Below, piece by piece: positions 33,899 through 42,929 of a DNA stretch of 64,000 nt; positions within the stretch are counted from its first letter, which is position 1; each line of letters starts with the position of its first letter. Position numbers and translations under genes: made by a program. Source of the stretch: 55-13 sp964501275 (GTDB lineage Bacteria > Armatimonadota > Fimbriimonadia > Fimbriimonadales > Fimbriimonadaceae); contig CAZCSP010000009.1 of NCBI GenBank assembly GCA_964501275.1, positions 76,891 to 140,890 of the forward strand, given 5' to 3'. The notes beneath the pieces are model-generated. The model had not been told where the DNA came from. It did not search any database and saw only the letters and a program-made list of their open reading frames with translations.

Positions 33899-33963
33899 GG
33901 ATCGTTGCATCGCGGAATCGTGGAATCGTGGGATCGAATAACGATTCCGCGATCCAACGATCC
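33899..33963. repeat. Palindrome GGATCGTTG... between ribBA and the TfoX-like gene
   Basis: Arms 33899-33921 and 33941-33963 pair over 23 bp with one mismatch. Internal near-repeats of GGAATCGT fill the loop. It lies between convergent genes and its right arm reaches the TfoX-like stop codon. Confidence 0.85.
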
Positions 33964-34295
33964 TACGACTTCTTCTTCCTAATCGCCACCTCTACCGCGT
34001 TGTCGATCCATTCTCCTAGCTTGTCTGGATTCGCCAGCACCTCGTCAGGAACCTCGTAATAAGGCATCGGGCCGCCGTTGGCGCCTTCGATCAGCCATTG
34101 GGGCATGCCGAAGGCTTGGTAGTTGGGGAAGGTGAGGTCGTCGACTTTGAAGTAGAGGCGGTCGTCGTCGATCACGGCGAAGAACGTGCCTTCGCAATAG
34201 ATGCCCACGCCGCCGAACATCTTGCGATGCGTGATGGAGCGGACCTCGGCTAGCTTGGCAATGAATCTCTGAACGGCGGCTTCGGTGACGGGCAT
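33963..34295 (-). CDS. TfoX N-terminal-domain protein
   Basis: A 110-residue protein with the TfoX/Sxy N-terminal pattern: ITHRKMFGGVGIYCEGTFFAVIDDDRLYFK, split over residues 21-50, then the proline-rich MPYYEVPDEVL. In gamma-proteobacteria TfoX promotes competence; isolated N-terminal-domain proteins elsewhere have no proven role. It is divergent from the methyltransferase gene with only 29 nt between the start codons, and AGCAGGAATCC precedes its ATG. Confidence 0.9.
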   Translation of the reverse strand: MPVTEAAVQRFIAKLAEVRSITHRKMFGGVGIYCEGTFFAVIDDDRLYFKVDDLTFPNYQAFGMPQWLIEGANGGPMPYYEVPDEVLANPDKLGEWIDNAVEVAIRKKKS

Positions 34296-34324
34296 CTTGG
34301 ATTCCTGCTCTGATATTGGTTAGG

Positions 34325-35032
34325 ATGAACACAGTGTTCACCAAAACCGCTGATTTCTATAACGCCATCTACTCTTTCAAGGACTATCCCAAAGAGGCGC
34401 AGATGGTCCGCGACGCGATCTTGAGCCATCTGAAGTCGGGCGGCAAAGACCTGCTTGACATGGCATGTGGGACGGGCAAGCATCTGTTTGAGTTCACTCA
34501 CTGGTTCAACGTCTACGGCGTCGATCTTGATCCCGAACTCCTTCGAATCGCCTCGGGGCCGATCCAAGAGGAGCGACTTTACGAGGGGGATATGCGCACC
34601 TTCGATCTTGGGTTCCAGGTGGATGTGGTGACCTGTTTGTTCAGTTCGATTGGCTATATGAAGACGCTTTCTGATATGCGAAAGGCGATTGAGAACATGG
34701 CCCGCCAATTGAAGCGAGGCGGAGTTTTAGTGGTTGAGCCTTGGCTGTATCGGGAGCACTACCAGTCTCCGCATCTGCATATGCTGACGGTCGACCAAGA
34801 GAACCTGAAGATCGCCCGAATCTCGCAGGGAGGTCGAAGGGGCGACGTGAGCGTGATCGACTTCCAGTATTTGATCGTGACGCCGGATGAGGTTATTCGA
34901 CAGACGGAGCGCCATGAACTGGGGCTTTTCTCGCAGGCAGAGTATGAGGCGGCGATGGCGGACTGTGGGTTGGTAGTGGATTACGACCCGGTGGGACCGA
35001 TGGGGCGGGGGCTGTTTGTAGGAGCGAAGTAG
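34325..35032 (+). CDS. Class I SAM-dependent methyltransferase
   Basis: A 235-residue methyltransferase: motif I DLLDMACGTGKHLFEF near residue 40, acidic motif VYGVDLDPELLRIA, and VVTCLFSSIGYMKTLSDMRK followed by GGVLVVEPWLYRE. Relatives include sugar N-methyltransferases and small-molecule methylases; the substrate cannot be read. ATG 34325 is chosen over an upstream TTG at 34316 and a GTG at 34334. Start regions of this gene and the divergent TfoX-like gene are nearly abutting, so their promoters must overlap. Confidence 0.87.
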   Translation: MNTVFTKTADFYNAIYSFKDYPKEAQMVRDAILSHLKSGGKDLLDMACGTGKHLFEFTHWFNVYGVDLDPELLRIASGPIQEERLYEGDMRTFDLGFQVDVVTCLFSSIGYMKTLSDMRKAIENMARQLKRGGVLVVEPWLYREHYQSPHLHMLTVDQENLKIARISQGGRRGDVSVIDFQYLIVTPDEVIRQTERHELGLFSQAEYEAAMADCGLVVDYDPVGPMGRGLFVGAK

Positions 35033-35033
35033 C

Positions 35034-35165
35034 ATCGGCATCCTGCCGATGCGTCGCAGGACCTTCCAGGTCCTGCATCTGGAAGCTACCAATAAGGAGG
35101 CCGCTTGCATCAAGGAGCCACAACCTGGAAGGTCGTGGGACACATTGGCAGGATGCCAATGCCAC
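35034..35165. repeat. Nested palindrome cluster upstream of sdhA
   Basis: Contains several perfect small hairpins (GCATCGGCA-TCC-TGCCGATGC; GCAGGACCT-TCC-AGGTCCTGC; CATTGGCA-GGA-TGCCAATG). The outer units are reverse-complementary to each other (GGCATCCTGCC vs GGCAGGATGCC; ACCTTCCAGGT vs ACCTGGAAGGT). It would fold into a large branched structure. Confidence 0.8.
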
Positions 35166-35181
35166 AGCAATGCCACCCCGG

Positions 35182-35187
35182 TACACT
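35182..35187 (+). promoter_or_regulatory. Possible -10 of sdhA
   Basis: TACACT, 11 nt before the ATG at 35199, with AGAGGGAAGG between. A -35 cannot be separated from the repeat upstream. Confidence 0.3.
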
Positions 35188-35198
35188 AGAGGGAAGGA

Positions 35199-37121
35199 AT
35201 GGCTGCTCAGAAAACGGTTATCGTCGTTGGGGGAGGCTTGGCGGGCCTCATGGCTGCAATGAAGCTCGCGGAAGCGGGGCATAAGGTCAAACTCTTTTCT
35301 CTCGTCCCGGTCAAGCGCTCGCACAGCGTTTGCGCCCAGGGCGGCATCAATGGGGCGGTGAACCTGCGCGGGGAGGGCGACTCGCCTTACCTCCACTTTG
35401 AAGACACCATCACCGGGGGCGACTTCCTGAACCACCAGCCTCCGGTCATGCGCATGGCGGAGCGGGCTCCGGCCATCATCTACCTCCTCGACCGTATGGG
35501 CGTCCCCTTCAACCGCACCAACGAGGGACTCCTCAGTTTCCGGCGTTTTGGCGGCACTCTGAAGCATCGCACCGCCTACGCCGGCGCCACCACCGGGCAG
35601 CAGCTTCTGTACGCCTTGGACGAGCAGGTTCGCCGCTGGGAGACCTCGGGGCAGGTTGAGAAGTACGAGGGCTGGGAGTTCTTGGGGATCGTGAAGGACG
35701 CCGAGGGCCGATGCGTCGGCATCACGGCGCAGAACCTCCGCACCATGGAGATTCAGTCGTTCGGTTGCGACGCCGCCATCATTGCGACGGGCGGCAATGG
35801 CGTCATCTTTGGCAAATCCACCAACTCGATCATCAACACCGGCGCGGCGGTCTCGATCTGCTACCAGCAGGGCGTGAAGTACGGGAACCCGGAGATGGTG
35901 CAAATCCACCCGACCGCGATTCCGGGCGAAGACAAATGTCGCCTGATGTCGGAGTCGGTGCGCGGCGAGGGGGGACGGCTGTGGTCGCCCCGAGACCCGA
36001 TGGATTCCCGAAGGCCGGTGGACATCCCCGAGAAGGATCGGTGGTACTTCTGTGAGGAGTTGGACCCCGTCTACGGTAACCTCCTCAGCCGCGACCTGGT
36101 CAGCTTCACCATCTACTGCGTCTGCAAGAAGGGCGCGGGGGTCGGGGGCAGACAGCAGGTCTATCTGGACATCACCCAGCTTCATCAGAGCCGGGGCGGC
36201 CCGCACACTCGCGAGATTATCAACGACAAGTTGGAGGGCGTTCTCGAAATCTATGAGAAATTCATGCGCGAGGACCCGATCGAGACGCCGATGCGCATCT
36301 ACCCGGCGGTTCACTACACGATGGGCGGCCTCTGGGTGGATTACAACCTGAACGCCGACGGAGCCTGGAACCCCGACGAGCCTCGCAATCAGATGACCAA
36401 TATCCCCGGCCTTTATGCGGCGGGAGAGGCAGATTACCAGTATCACGGGGCGAACCGGCTGGGGGCAAACGCACTCTTATCCTGCCTGGTGGGAGGGGAG
36501 ATTGCGGCCCAGGGCGTCTTGGCCTACATCAAGGAAGCCAAGCCCGACGAGGCGCGAGAGACGTTGCTGGCGGAAGCCCAAAAGGCGCGACAGGCCGAGT
36601 ACGACGGCCTCAAGTCCAGCAATGGCGAGGAGAACCCCTACCGGCTCCATGCGGAACTGGCCGATGTCATGTGGAACAACTGCGGCATCTGGCGACTCCA
36701 AAGCGACTTATTGAAAGCTCGTGAGAGCCTGAACGAGCTTGCCGAGCGGGCTCGAAAGTGCGACCTGGTGGACAATAGCGGCTGGGCCAACCAGGCGGTG
36801 CCGTTCACCCGAGCTCTGATCAACATGATTGAGCAGTCCAAGGCGATCGTGGGCGGGGCTATCGTTCGCGACGAGAGCCGAGGCGCCCACTTCAAGATGG
36901 ACACCCCGGATCGCGACGACACGAACTGGCTCAAGACGACGGTGGCTTCCTATTCCCCAGAGGGACCATCATTCGAGTTCGAGCCCATCGACTGCCGCTA
37001 CATCGCCCCCCGCGCCCGCAAATACCGCATCAACCAGAACAAGGTGGTGAAGGAGATTCTGGGCGAGGAGGCTTTGAAGGGGGTCGGCGTGTCGGAAACG
37101 GTGCAAATTGGTGGAAACTAG
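35199..37121 (+). CDS. sdhA: Succinate dehydrogenase / fumarate reductase flavoprotein subunit
   Basis: The 640-residue FAD subunit oxidises succinate or reduces fumarate at the inner membrane. The N-terminal dinucleotide fold VVGGGLAGLMAAMKLAEAG is followed by HSVCAQGGINGAVN (His for covalent FAD), and YPAVHYTMGGLWVDYN plus NRLGANALLSCLVGG mark the active-site and capping regions. Length and sequence fit the SdhA/FrdA type with a diheme cytochrome partner, as in B. subtilis. The iron-sulphur (sdhB) and cytochrome (sdhC) genes are absent on both sides, which is unusual. A DUF433 gene starts 5 nt later. Confidence 0.95.
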   Translation: MAAQKTVIVVGGGLAGLMAAMKLAEAGHKVKLFSLVPVKRSHSVCAQGGINGAVNLRGEGDSPYLHFEDTITGGDFLNHQPPVMRMAERAPAIIYLLDRMGVPFNRTNEGLLSFRRFGGTLKHRTAYAGATTGQQLLYALDEQVRRWETSGQVEKYEGWEFLGIVKDAEGRCVGITAQNLRTMEIQSFGCDAAIIATGGNGVIFGKSTNSIINTGAAVSICYQQGVKYGNPEMVQIHPTAIPGEDKCRLMSESVRGEGGRLWSPRDPMDSRRPVDIPEKDRWYFCEELDPVYGNLLSRDLVSFTIYCVCKKGAGVGGRQQVYLDITQLHQSRGGPHTREIINDKLEGVLEIYEKFMREDPIETPMRIYPAVHYTMGGLWVDYNLNADGAWNPDEPRNQMTNIPGLYAAGEADYQYHGANRLGANALLSCLVGGEIAAQGVLAYIKEAKPDEARETLLAEAQKARQAEYDGLKSSNGEENPYRLHAELADVMWNNCGIWRLQSDLLKARESLNELAERARKCDLVDNSGWANQAVPFTRALINMIEQSKAIVGGAIVRDESRGAHFKMDTPDRDDTNWLKTTVASYSPEGPSFEFEPIDCRYIAPRARKYRINQNKVVKEILGEEALKGVGVSETVQIGGN

Positions 37122-37126
37122 AAGAT

Positions 37127-37357
37127 ATGCAGTTTGATCGCATCACCATCGAACCGGGCAAAATGAACGGTCAGCCGTGCATCAGGGGAATGCGCTTGAC
37201 GGTTCGGAGGGTTCTCCAGCTTGTCGCCCTATACCCGGATCGCTTCGAACTCCTGAGTGAATTCCCGGAGTTGGAGGATGAGGATATCCGCCAAGCCCTC
37301 GACTTTGCCGGATCTTCCCTTTCAGACGAAGTCTATGATCTTCGCCAAGCATCGTGA
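37127..37357 (+). CDS. Orphan DUF433 protein
   Basis: A 76-residue DUF433 protein (ITIEPGKMNGQPCIRGMRLT, VRRVLQLVALYPDRFELLSE) like the antitoxin at 15978-16190 but of a different subfamily. No DUF5615 partner follows; the next 68 nt before the secreted protein are too short. It starts 5 nt after the sdhA stop, so it may be read through from sdhA. Either its toxin was lost or it works alone as a DNA-binding protein. Confidence 0.88.
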   Translation: MQFDRITIEPGKMNGQPCIRGMRLTVRRVLQLVALYPDRFELLSEFPELEDEDIRQALDFAGSSLSDEVYDLRQAS

Positions 37358-37425
37358 TCTTCGCATTTGAATACGGAGATTGCAACTGCATGAACTAGAT
37401 CGTTGCGCCGCCGCGTCGTTGAAGT

Positions 37426-38277
37426 ATGTCAGTCAAACCACTGATCGCCACACTTGCCTTCTTGGCCCCTATAACCATTGGCACAAGCCAAAGCAAAGGC
37501 GATCCGTTTCACCGGTTTATCCCGGCCATTCAGGTGCTGGATCAGAAGGGAAAGCCGATTGAAGGGGCTTTCGTGCTGGAGATTCCCAAATATGGCTATA
37601 GGAGTGCGAGCCACACGGTTGGCGGCGGCTTACGTAGCGTGATGACGACAACGCCTACCGACCTCTACATCACAGACGGACGGCTTGTGGCAAAGAAGCG
37701 TATCCATTCCATTAATGAGTTCAGCTTAGAGCCGCTGGTGGTTCGGTTGAAGAAGCCTGGCGCCATCGTAGAGGGGCGAGTGGTCGACGAGAATGGTCAA
37801 CCGCTTGAGGGCGCCTTGGTGAAGTGCTTACGCAGGGAAGGCACGAGCGGGTCTTTTTGGAGTGAGGCCAAATCCGATTCGAACGGCAAGTTTGGCTTCG
37901 GCGGGCTTTGGGACGACTTCGAGTACAGCTTTGAAATTTACGCCGAAGGCTATGGCCGCATCCAAGGGATTGCCAGTCACCGCGTTCGCGAAGGTAGAAG
38001 AACCAAGATTGACACCATAGCCCTTCCGATAGCCGACAGCTTTATCGAGGGCGAGGTTATCGACGACTGGGGTCGGCTTGTACCAGATGCTCTTGTCACT
38101 CTGGTGGCGTACCCGGAGAAATCCGCTTGGACGGATGCTCGGGGACGGTTCCGTTTCGAGGGTCTTCCGAAAGTTCCTCACATGGTGCAGGTTCAGGCAG
38201 GCGTCGCCTTTGGCAGTCAAACCATAGAAGGTGGCAAGTGGAAGCGGATCATGTTACAGAAGCGACCGACCAGGTAG
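37426..38277 (+). CDS. Secreted protein with carboxypeptidase-regulatory-like domains
   Basis: A 283-residue exported protein: signal peptide about residues 1-20, then Ig-like domains of the carboxypeptidase regulatory type (GAIVEGRVVDENGQPLEGAL near residue 107, FIEGEVIDDWGRLVPDALVT near 206, each with an SDSNGKFGF or DARGRFRF strand). Such domains are usually structural or sugar-binding modules on the cell surface. No catalytic domain is attached. The start ATG 37426 has no obvious ribosome site. Confidence 0.8.
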   Translation: MSVKPLIATLAFLAPITIGTSQSKGDPFHRFIPAIQVLDQKGKPIEGAFVLEIPKYGYRSASHTVGGGLRSVMTTTPTDLYITDGRLVAKKRIHSINEFSLEPLVVRLKKPGAIVEGRVVDENGQPLEGALVKCLRREGTSGSFWSEAKSDSNGKFGFGGLWDDFEYSFEIYAEGYGRIQGIASHRVREGRRTKIDTIALPIADSFIEGEVIDDWGRLVPDALVTLVAYPEKSAWTDARGRFRFEGLPKVPHMVQVQAGVAFGSQTIEGGKWKRIMLQKRPTR

Positions 38278-38371
38278 TACAAGTTCAGACGGTTCTCTCT
38301 CACTAGGAGCTTTGCCATCTGCGGTAATCTCAACCCCTGAGCCAAGGTCGGCTTCGGAAGATTTAGCCTCG

Positions 38372-40189
38372 ATGTTCACGGATGACCGCGCCCCGTTGCG
38401 CTTGATGCCTTCGCCCGTTGTGTTGCGCCCCTATCAGGCGCGGGCTTTGGCGCAACTGCTGGCTTGCCGCGATCAGGGCCTCAAACGGGTTTTGGTTGTC
38501 ATGCCGACCGGGACCGGGAAGACCACTCTTTTTAGCGCCCTGATCGGTTCCCACCACCAAGGCAAAACTCAAAGGTCCCTTGTCCTCGCCCATCGTCGCG
38601 AACTCCTGGACCAGGCCTATCGTCGCATTGGGCTTCAGAACGATCATCTGGATATTGCCATCGAGGGGGCCGGAAGATCGCTTCGGGGGGATGCGGATGT
38701 GGTGGTGGGGAGCGTCCAGTCTTTAGGTCGCCCAACTTCCACGAGGCTCGGGGACTTCGATCCTAGCTTGGTCATCATCGACGAGGCCCACCATGCCGCT
38801 GCCTCCACCTACCAGCAGGCGATGCAGCGGTTCGGCTGCTATGAGGAGGACACGTTCACCGTCGGGGTCACCGCGACTCCCCACCGGATGGACAATCGCC
38901 AACTCCACGGCACCGACGAGGCGATCTTCCAGGACATCGCTTTCACCTACAGCTTGCGCGAGGCGATCCAGGAAGGTTGGCTGGCCGACGTTCGGGGCTA
39001 CCGGGTCGCGACGGGGATCGATCTTTCCCGAGTCCGGGTCCAGCATGGCGACTACAACGCACGGCAACTCCAGCAGGCGGTCAATACCGAAGAGCGGAAC
39101 GAGGCTGCCTATATGCACTGGGCAGAGGTCGCGAAGGATCGACGAACCATCGTCTTCTGCTCCGGCATCGAGCACGCCGAGGACGTGGCGGAGCTTTTTC
39201 GGGCAAGAGGAGTGGACTGCGAATCGGTCAACGGCTCCATGCCCACCCAACAGCGGGACGCCATCATGCAGAGGTTCGGAAGTGGGCGCACTCAGGTCCT
39301 GACGAACGTGGATATTGCGACCGAAGGCTTCGACCTACCGGAGGTCTCTTGCGTCCTGATGCTCCGCCCGACCCAAAGTTGGGCGCTCTACACCCAGATG
39401 ATCGGGCGGGGGTTGAGGGTCCTGCCCAACACCATCGATGGCCTGATCGACGCCGATGCTAGGCGCGAGTCGGTCAGCCGGAGTGATAAGCCGGACTGCA
39501 TCATCATCGACATCGTAGACAATGGCGAGAAGGTAGCTATTCCCAAGGAGCCGGGCCAGGAGAAGCCCAGCCTTGCCGCCGTGGTGGGCCTGCCTACCGA
39601 CTTCGACTTGGAAGGCCACAGCCTGGATGAGGCGCTCAAGAAATGGGACGATCTGCTTCCAGCGGGCCGTGCCCTCCTCTTCCGCCGACCGACGAAGTAC
39701 GAAGACCTCGGTGCGACGCTGACTGCCGTTGACATCCTTGCCGAACTCTCCACCCCAGAGTCGGTTGCCCAGACCAGCCGCAACGCCTGGATGAAGGTGG
39801 GCGATGGGGTCTACCTGCTTCCCTGCGGCACTGGTTTGGACGATACGGAGCGTACCGCCAAGATCGTCTGTGACACCCTGGGGCGCTACCACCTAGAGTT
39901 GGCCGCGGATAACCAGCCGCAAGGCCCTAGCTTCGATCTGGGTGAAGATCTGTCCCGAGTCTTTGCGATGGCGGATCGCAAGGTGCAGGAACACTGGCCT
40001 TTCAGCCGTGGCTATACGTCGGCAAGGGGGCTTTGGCGGCAGGAGCGGGTGACGGAGCGGCAGAGAAACGAGCTGAGGGAACTCGGCGTGGAAGCGAACG
40101 TCGTAGAGTTGGTGGAGACCGCCGGGCAGGCTTGGAACCTGATTGAGCTGCACCGAAGGTCAAAAATGCCGACAGCGAGCGAATCCTAG
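38372..40189 (+). CDS. DEAD/DEAH-box helicase, SF2 (restriction-type)
   Basis: A 605-residue ATP-dependent helicase or translocase: Q-region LRPYQARALAQLL, motif I MPTGTGKTTLFSAL near residue 50, motif II IDEAHHAA near 137, motif III VTATPHR, and motifs V-VI VDIATEGFDLPEVSCVLML and QMIGRGLR. It resembles the stand-alone RecQ-unrelated helicases related to type I/III restriction translocases, but no nuclease or methylase gene is adjacent, so a repair or RNA role is equally possible. The C-terminal 200 residues are not recognised. The start ATG 38372 is tentative; the frame is open upstream and overlaps the previous gene (TTG 38312 is an alternative). Confidence 0.88.
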   Translation: MFTDDRAPLRLMPSPVVLRPYQARALAQLLACRDQGLKRVLVVMPTGTGKTTLFSALIGSHHQGKTQRSLVLAHRRELLDQAYRRIGLQNDHLDIAIEGAGRSLRGDADVVVGSVQSLGRPTSTRLGDFDPSLVIIDEAHHAAASTYQQAMQRFGCYEEDTFTVGVTATPHRMDNRQLHGTDEAIFQDIAFTYSLREAIQEGWLADVRGYRVATGIDLSRVRVQHGDYNARQLQQAVNTEERNEAAYMHWAEVAKDRRTIVFCSGIEHAEDVAELFRARGVDCESVNGSMPTQQRDAIMQRFGSGRTQVLTNVDIATEGFDLPEVSCVLMLRPTQSWALYTQMIGRGLRVLPNTIDGLIDADARRESVSRSDKPDCIIIDIVDNGEKVAIPKEPGQEKPSLAAVVGLPTDFDLEGHSLDEALKKWDDLLPAGRALLFRRPTKYEDLGATLTAVDILAELSTPESVAQTSRNAWMKVGDGVYLLPCGTGLDDTERTAKIVCDTLGRYHLELAADNQPQGPSFDLGEDLSRVFAMADRKVQEHWPFSRGYTSARGLWRQERVTERQRNELRELGVEANVVELVETAGQAWNLIELHRRSKMPTASES

Positions 40190-40205
40190 TAATTCTAACG
40201 TCAAC

Positions 40206-40234
40206 TTGATTTGCCAAGAGGCTTAGACTAGACT
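40206..40234 (+). promoter_or_regulatory. Promoter of the 40241 gene, predicted leaderless
   Basis: TTGATT (40206-40211), 17-nt spacer, TAGACT (40229-40234), then 6 nt (GATTCT) to the ATG at 40241. Confidence 0.65.
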
Positions 40235-40240
40235 GATTCT

Positions 40241-40708
40241 ATGGCACGTTTTTCAGGGGTTGTGCTCCTTCTTGCTTTGGCCGTTTGGACCATCGGCGCC
40301 CAGTTGGGTCCGGTGAAAGCTACTGCAAGGGGAGGATTCAAGTACACGGGATTCGAAGTTGAAGCCGCTGGTTCTATTTCGGGAGAGATCGACCTGGGCG
40401 TCAAGGGAACCACCGATCTGATGATCGTTCTCAAGGACGTAGGTGGGATCACTTTTGAGGGACAGAACGAGGCGATCGTCTTTCTGAAGTCGGTCGATCG
40501 GTCGAAGCTATCCGGGAATACGCTCTGGGTGGCAGGGAAGGGAACGTTCCAAGGCGAGGTCCGCCAGATCGAAGTCACCCTGACCGACGCGACTGCGCGG
40601 AACGAAAAGGACGCCTTCCATGTTCGCGTGATTCGGAATGGGCGAGTTGAGTTCGAGCATTCGGCCAAGCTGGATCCCAAGGCCATCTCCATCGTGAGGG
40701 GACGATAA
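40241..40708 (+). CDS. Secreted protein, unknown function
   Basis: A 155-residue exported protein with an N-terminal signal peptide (residues about 1-20, MARFSGVVLLLALAVWTIGA) and a beta-sandwich-like mature part of alternating strands (GGITFEGQNEAIVFLKSVDR, RQIEVTLTDATARNEKDAF). No family is recognised. The next secreted protein gene starts 2 nt later, so the two form an operon under the strong promoter at 40206. Confidence 0.75.
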   Translation: MARFSGVVLLLALAVWTIGAQLGPVKATARGGFKYTGFEVEAAGSISGEIDLGVKGTTDLMIVLKDVGGITFEGQNEAIVFLKSVDRSKLSGNTLWVAGKGTFQGEVRQIEVTLTDATARNEKDAFHVRVIRNGRVEFEHSAKLDPKAISIVRGR

Positions 40709-40710
40709 GT

Positions 40711-42336
40711 ATGAGAAGTGTGATCAAGTTTGCCGCCGTCACGGCGGTCCTTGCGATGTGTCTTGGCGCACACGCCCAGTACGCCCGGAACAACGTGCGC
40801 TTTCTGAGTCAGGTGCCGTTGAGCGGCTTTTCTGGTTCACCGTCTAGCGCCGCAGGCTGCGTGGGCTATGTTTCGCCAAGTGGGAAAGAGTACGCGATCA
40901 TCGGCCTGCGAAATGGTACCGGCATCGTCAACATCACCAACCCAACAACTCCGGTGATCGTCGGGCATATCCCCGGCGTCACTAGCTCTTGGCGAGAGGG
41001 ATGCGTGCTGGGTGAATATGCCTACATCTGTACCGAAGGCGGAGGCGGCATTCACATCATCGACTTGCGCGAAGTGGATCAGGGAGTGGTCACATTGGCG
41101 GCTACTTACACCGGTAACGGCGTTTCGACCGGACACACCATCCAGGCGATCCCCGAAAGCAAACTGGTCCTGATCAACGGCGGCAACATGTCGGGCAATG
41201 TCCGTGGATTGCGGGCGTTGGACTGCTCCAACCCGACCGAGCCGGTCGAAGTGGGGTCTTGGACTACCAAATACGTCCACGACGCACTCTATGTGAAGCG
41301 AACCTTCGGGCCCGATGCGGGCAAGATGATCTGCTACGCATTCTGCGCGAACGGCGACGACGGTGGGATGTATCTCATCGATGTGACGACAACCCCCAAC
41401 GCCCAAGGCCACAACGTTCCGAAGATGGAGACTTTGGGGTTCATCCGCTATTTCACAGAGGCGACCAACTTCTACAGCCATAGCGGCTCGCTTTCTCCAG
41501 ATGGGAAGTACATCTTTGCCAACGACGAGCTGGATGAGGTAAACGATCTCGTTTCAGACTCCTCCACCCATATCATCAACGTGGAGGACCTGCGCAATCC
41601 CACTTACGGCGGCAAGTTTACGAATAACATCAACGCCATCGATCACAACTCGATGACCCAGGATGGTCATCTGTTCCTTTCCGCCTATAAAAGCGGCTTG
41701 CGCGTCTACAATATGGCGAACTCGCCCACCCTCTCCGAGTCTGGTTTCTTCGACTCCTATCCCGAGGGCTCTGGCTTTCAGTTCAGCGGAGCATGGGGTA
41801 CATGGGCTGGCTATCCCAGTGGGAATGTGATCATCTCGGATATCAATCGCGGCCTCTTCGTAGTCGATCCCTCCGAAGCAAAGGGGTGGGGAGCGCCGAT
41901 TACCGGTGCCGTTTTTGCGGGTTTCGATCCCCCAAACCAGGCAAGCGATTTGCGCAGACAGGATGGAAACACCGTTCCCCTCCAGTTGGCCGCTAATCTG
42001 AGCCGGCAACACATAGAGGTTTCCCTGAGGACCGATTCCCTGGCCAAGGCGAAGATCGATGTTTCTGTCGCCGCGCGGTGTCGGAACATATCCAGTGGCG
42101 CCCTGAACGTCTATGCCAAGAACCACTCCACAGGCCAATTCGAGTTGATAGGCTCTCCCGGCATCGATACGACATACCAGGTCCTCACCTTTGCCAACCT
42201 GGATGGAGCGAAGTACATTTCGTCAGGCAACGAAATCGTGATCCAGGTCAGCAACAAGACGGGAGTTACCACGGGATCTCGAAACAACCCGCCAACCGCC
42301 GATCTGGATATGGTCCGGGTAACGGTTCACAACTAA
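40711..42336 (+). CDS. Choice-of-anchor-B family / LVIVD-repeat secreted protein
   Basis: A 541-residue exported protein: signal peptide about residues 1-22 (MRSVIKFAAVTAVLAMCLGA, then HAQ), followed by a beta-propeller-like chain of LVIVD-type repeats (YAIIGLRNGTGIVNITNPTT, GGIHIIDLREVD, GLRALDCSNPTEPVEVGSW, SGLRVYNMANSPTLSESGFF), as in choice-of-anchor-B proteins. The C-terminal 120 residues are an extra beta domain instead of a clear sorting signal. It is probably surface-displayed or secreted; its function is unknown. It is co-transcribed with the small secreted gene upstream. Confidence 0.87.
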   Translation: MRSVIKFAAVTAVLAMCLGAHAQYARNNVRFLSQVPLSGFSGSPSSAAGCVGYVSPSGKEYAIIGLRNGTGIVNITNPTTPVIVGHIPGVTSSWREGCVLGEYAYICTEGGGGIHIIDLREVDQGVVTLAATYTGNGVSTGHTIQAIPESKLVLINGGNMSGNVRGLRALDCSNPTEPVEVGSWTTKYVHDALYVKRTFGPDAGKMICYAFCANGDDGGMYLIDVTTTPNAQGHNVPKMETLGFIRYFTEATNFYSHSGSLSPDGKYIFANDELDEVNDLVSDSSTHIINVEDLRNPTYGGKFTNNINAIDHNSMTQDGHLFLSAYKSGLRVYNMANSPTLSESGFFDSYPEGSGFQFSGAWGTWAGYPSGNVIISDINRGLFVVDPSEAKGWGAPITGAVFAGFDPPNQASDLRRQDGNTVPLQLAANLSRQHIEVSLRTDSLAKAKIDVSVAARCRNISSGALNVYAKNHSTGQFELIGSPGIDTTYQVLTFANLDGAKYISSGNEIVIQVSNKTGVTTGSRNNPPTADLDMVRVTVHN

Positions 42337-42397
42337 GAGCATGTCAAGGTTTACCAGGCGGGGACGCTGTTCAACACATTGGCGGTGCTAGAAACAC

Positions 42398-42430
42398 AAA
42401 CCGCCCGGCCCATCATGGGCCGGGCGGTTT
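42398..42430. terminator. Strong bidirectional terminator hairpin
   Basis: Perfect 16-bp arms (AAACCGCCCGGCCCAT at 42398-42413 and its complement at 42415-42430) around a single C. It lies between the convergent 40711 gene and the cheX end of the chemotaxis operon. Confidence 0.85.
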
Positions 42431-42445
42431 GCGTTCGTTGGCGAT

Positions 42446-42925
42446 CTAGGCCGCCATGCGCATTCGTTCTTGCAGGCTGACGTTGATCTCGAATGCCCCG
42501 ATCTCCGGCAGGTTCATGGGAATAACCAAGGCGGGGATGTCCAAGGTGGTGACACTCACGTTGGTGCCACGAATGATCGTCGGAGGGGTGATGTCGCAGG
42601 TAAAGCCTTGGCTCATCAATAGCGCTGCGCTGTGGCCCGAGATCATGTTGCCAAGCTCCGCGATGGCGCTGGCCGCAAGCTGATCGAACGTGACGACCGG
42701 CGCGCCGATCATCTTCGACGCGATTTTATCCGCCGTGATCATCGACATGCCGTAGATCACCAAGCCCTCGATCTGGCCGGTGATGCCGCAGACGATGTTG
42801 ATCTGCTGGCTGGTAAACATCTGCGGGCGGGCGCTAAGCCCTCCTCTTTCCGGCTTGCAGTTGATCAACGTGCTGAACACGTTGACCGCGGCTTCGGCAA
42901 ATGGACTGACGTATTCTACTTTCAT
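42446..42925 (-). CDS. cheX: Chemotaxis phosphatase CheX
   Basis: A 159-residue CheC/CheX/FliY-family protein that removes phosphate from CheY-P. The active-site helix is visible as DQLAASAIAELGNMISGHSA (Glu and Asn near residues 91 and 94), with the N-terminal MKVEYVSPFAEAAVNVFSTL typical of CheX. It is the last gene of the che operon, 4 nt after cheY, so the phosphatase and its target are co-produced. Confidence 0.93.
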   Translation of the reverse strand: MKVEYVSPFAEAAVNVFSTLINCKPERGGLSARPQMFTSQQINIVCGITGQIEGLVIYGMSMITADKIASKMIGAPVVTFDQLAASAIAELGNMISGHSAALLMSQGFTCDITPPTIIRGTNVSVTTLDIPALVIPMNLPEIGAFEINVSLQERMRMAA

Positions 42926-42929
42926 GATG

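Noticed and set aside
35034..35165. Nested hairpins as a CRISPR array or tRNA cluster
   Set aside because: Units are inverted, not direct repeats, have no regular spacers, and no tRNA features (acceptor, TTC loop) are present.
38231..38371. Longer N-terminus for the helicase
   Set aside because: The extension is Ser/Pro-rich, overlaps the previous gene and has no ribosome site at a proper distance; the ATG at 38372 is simpler.
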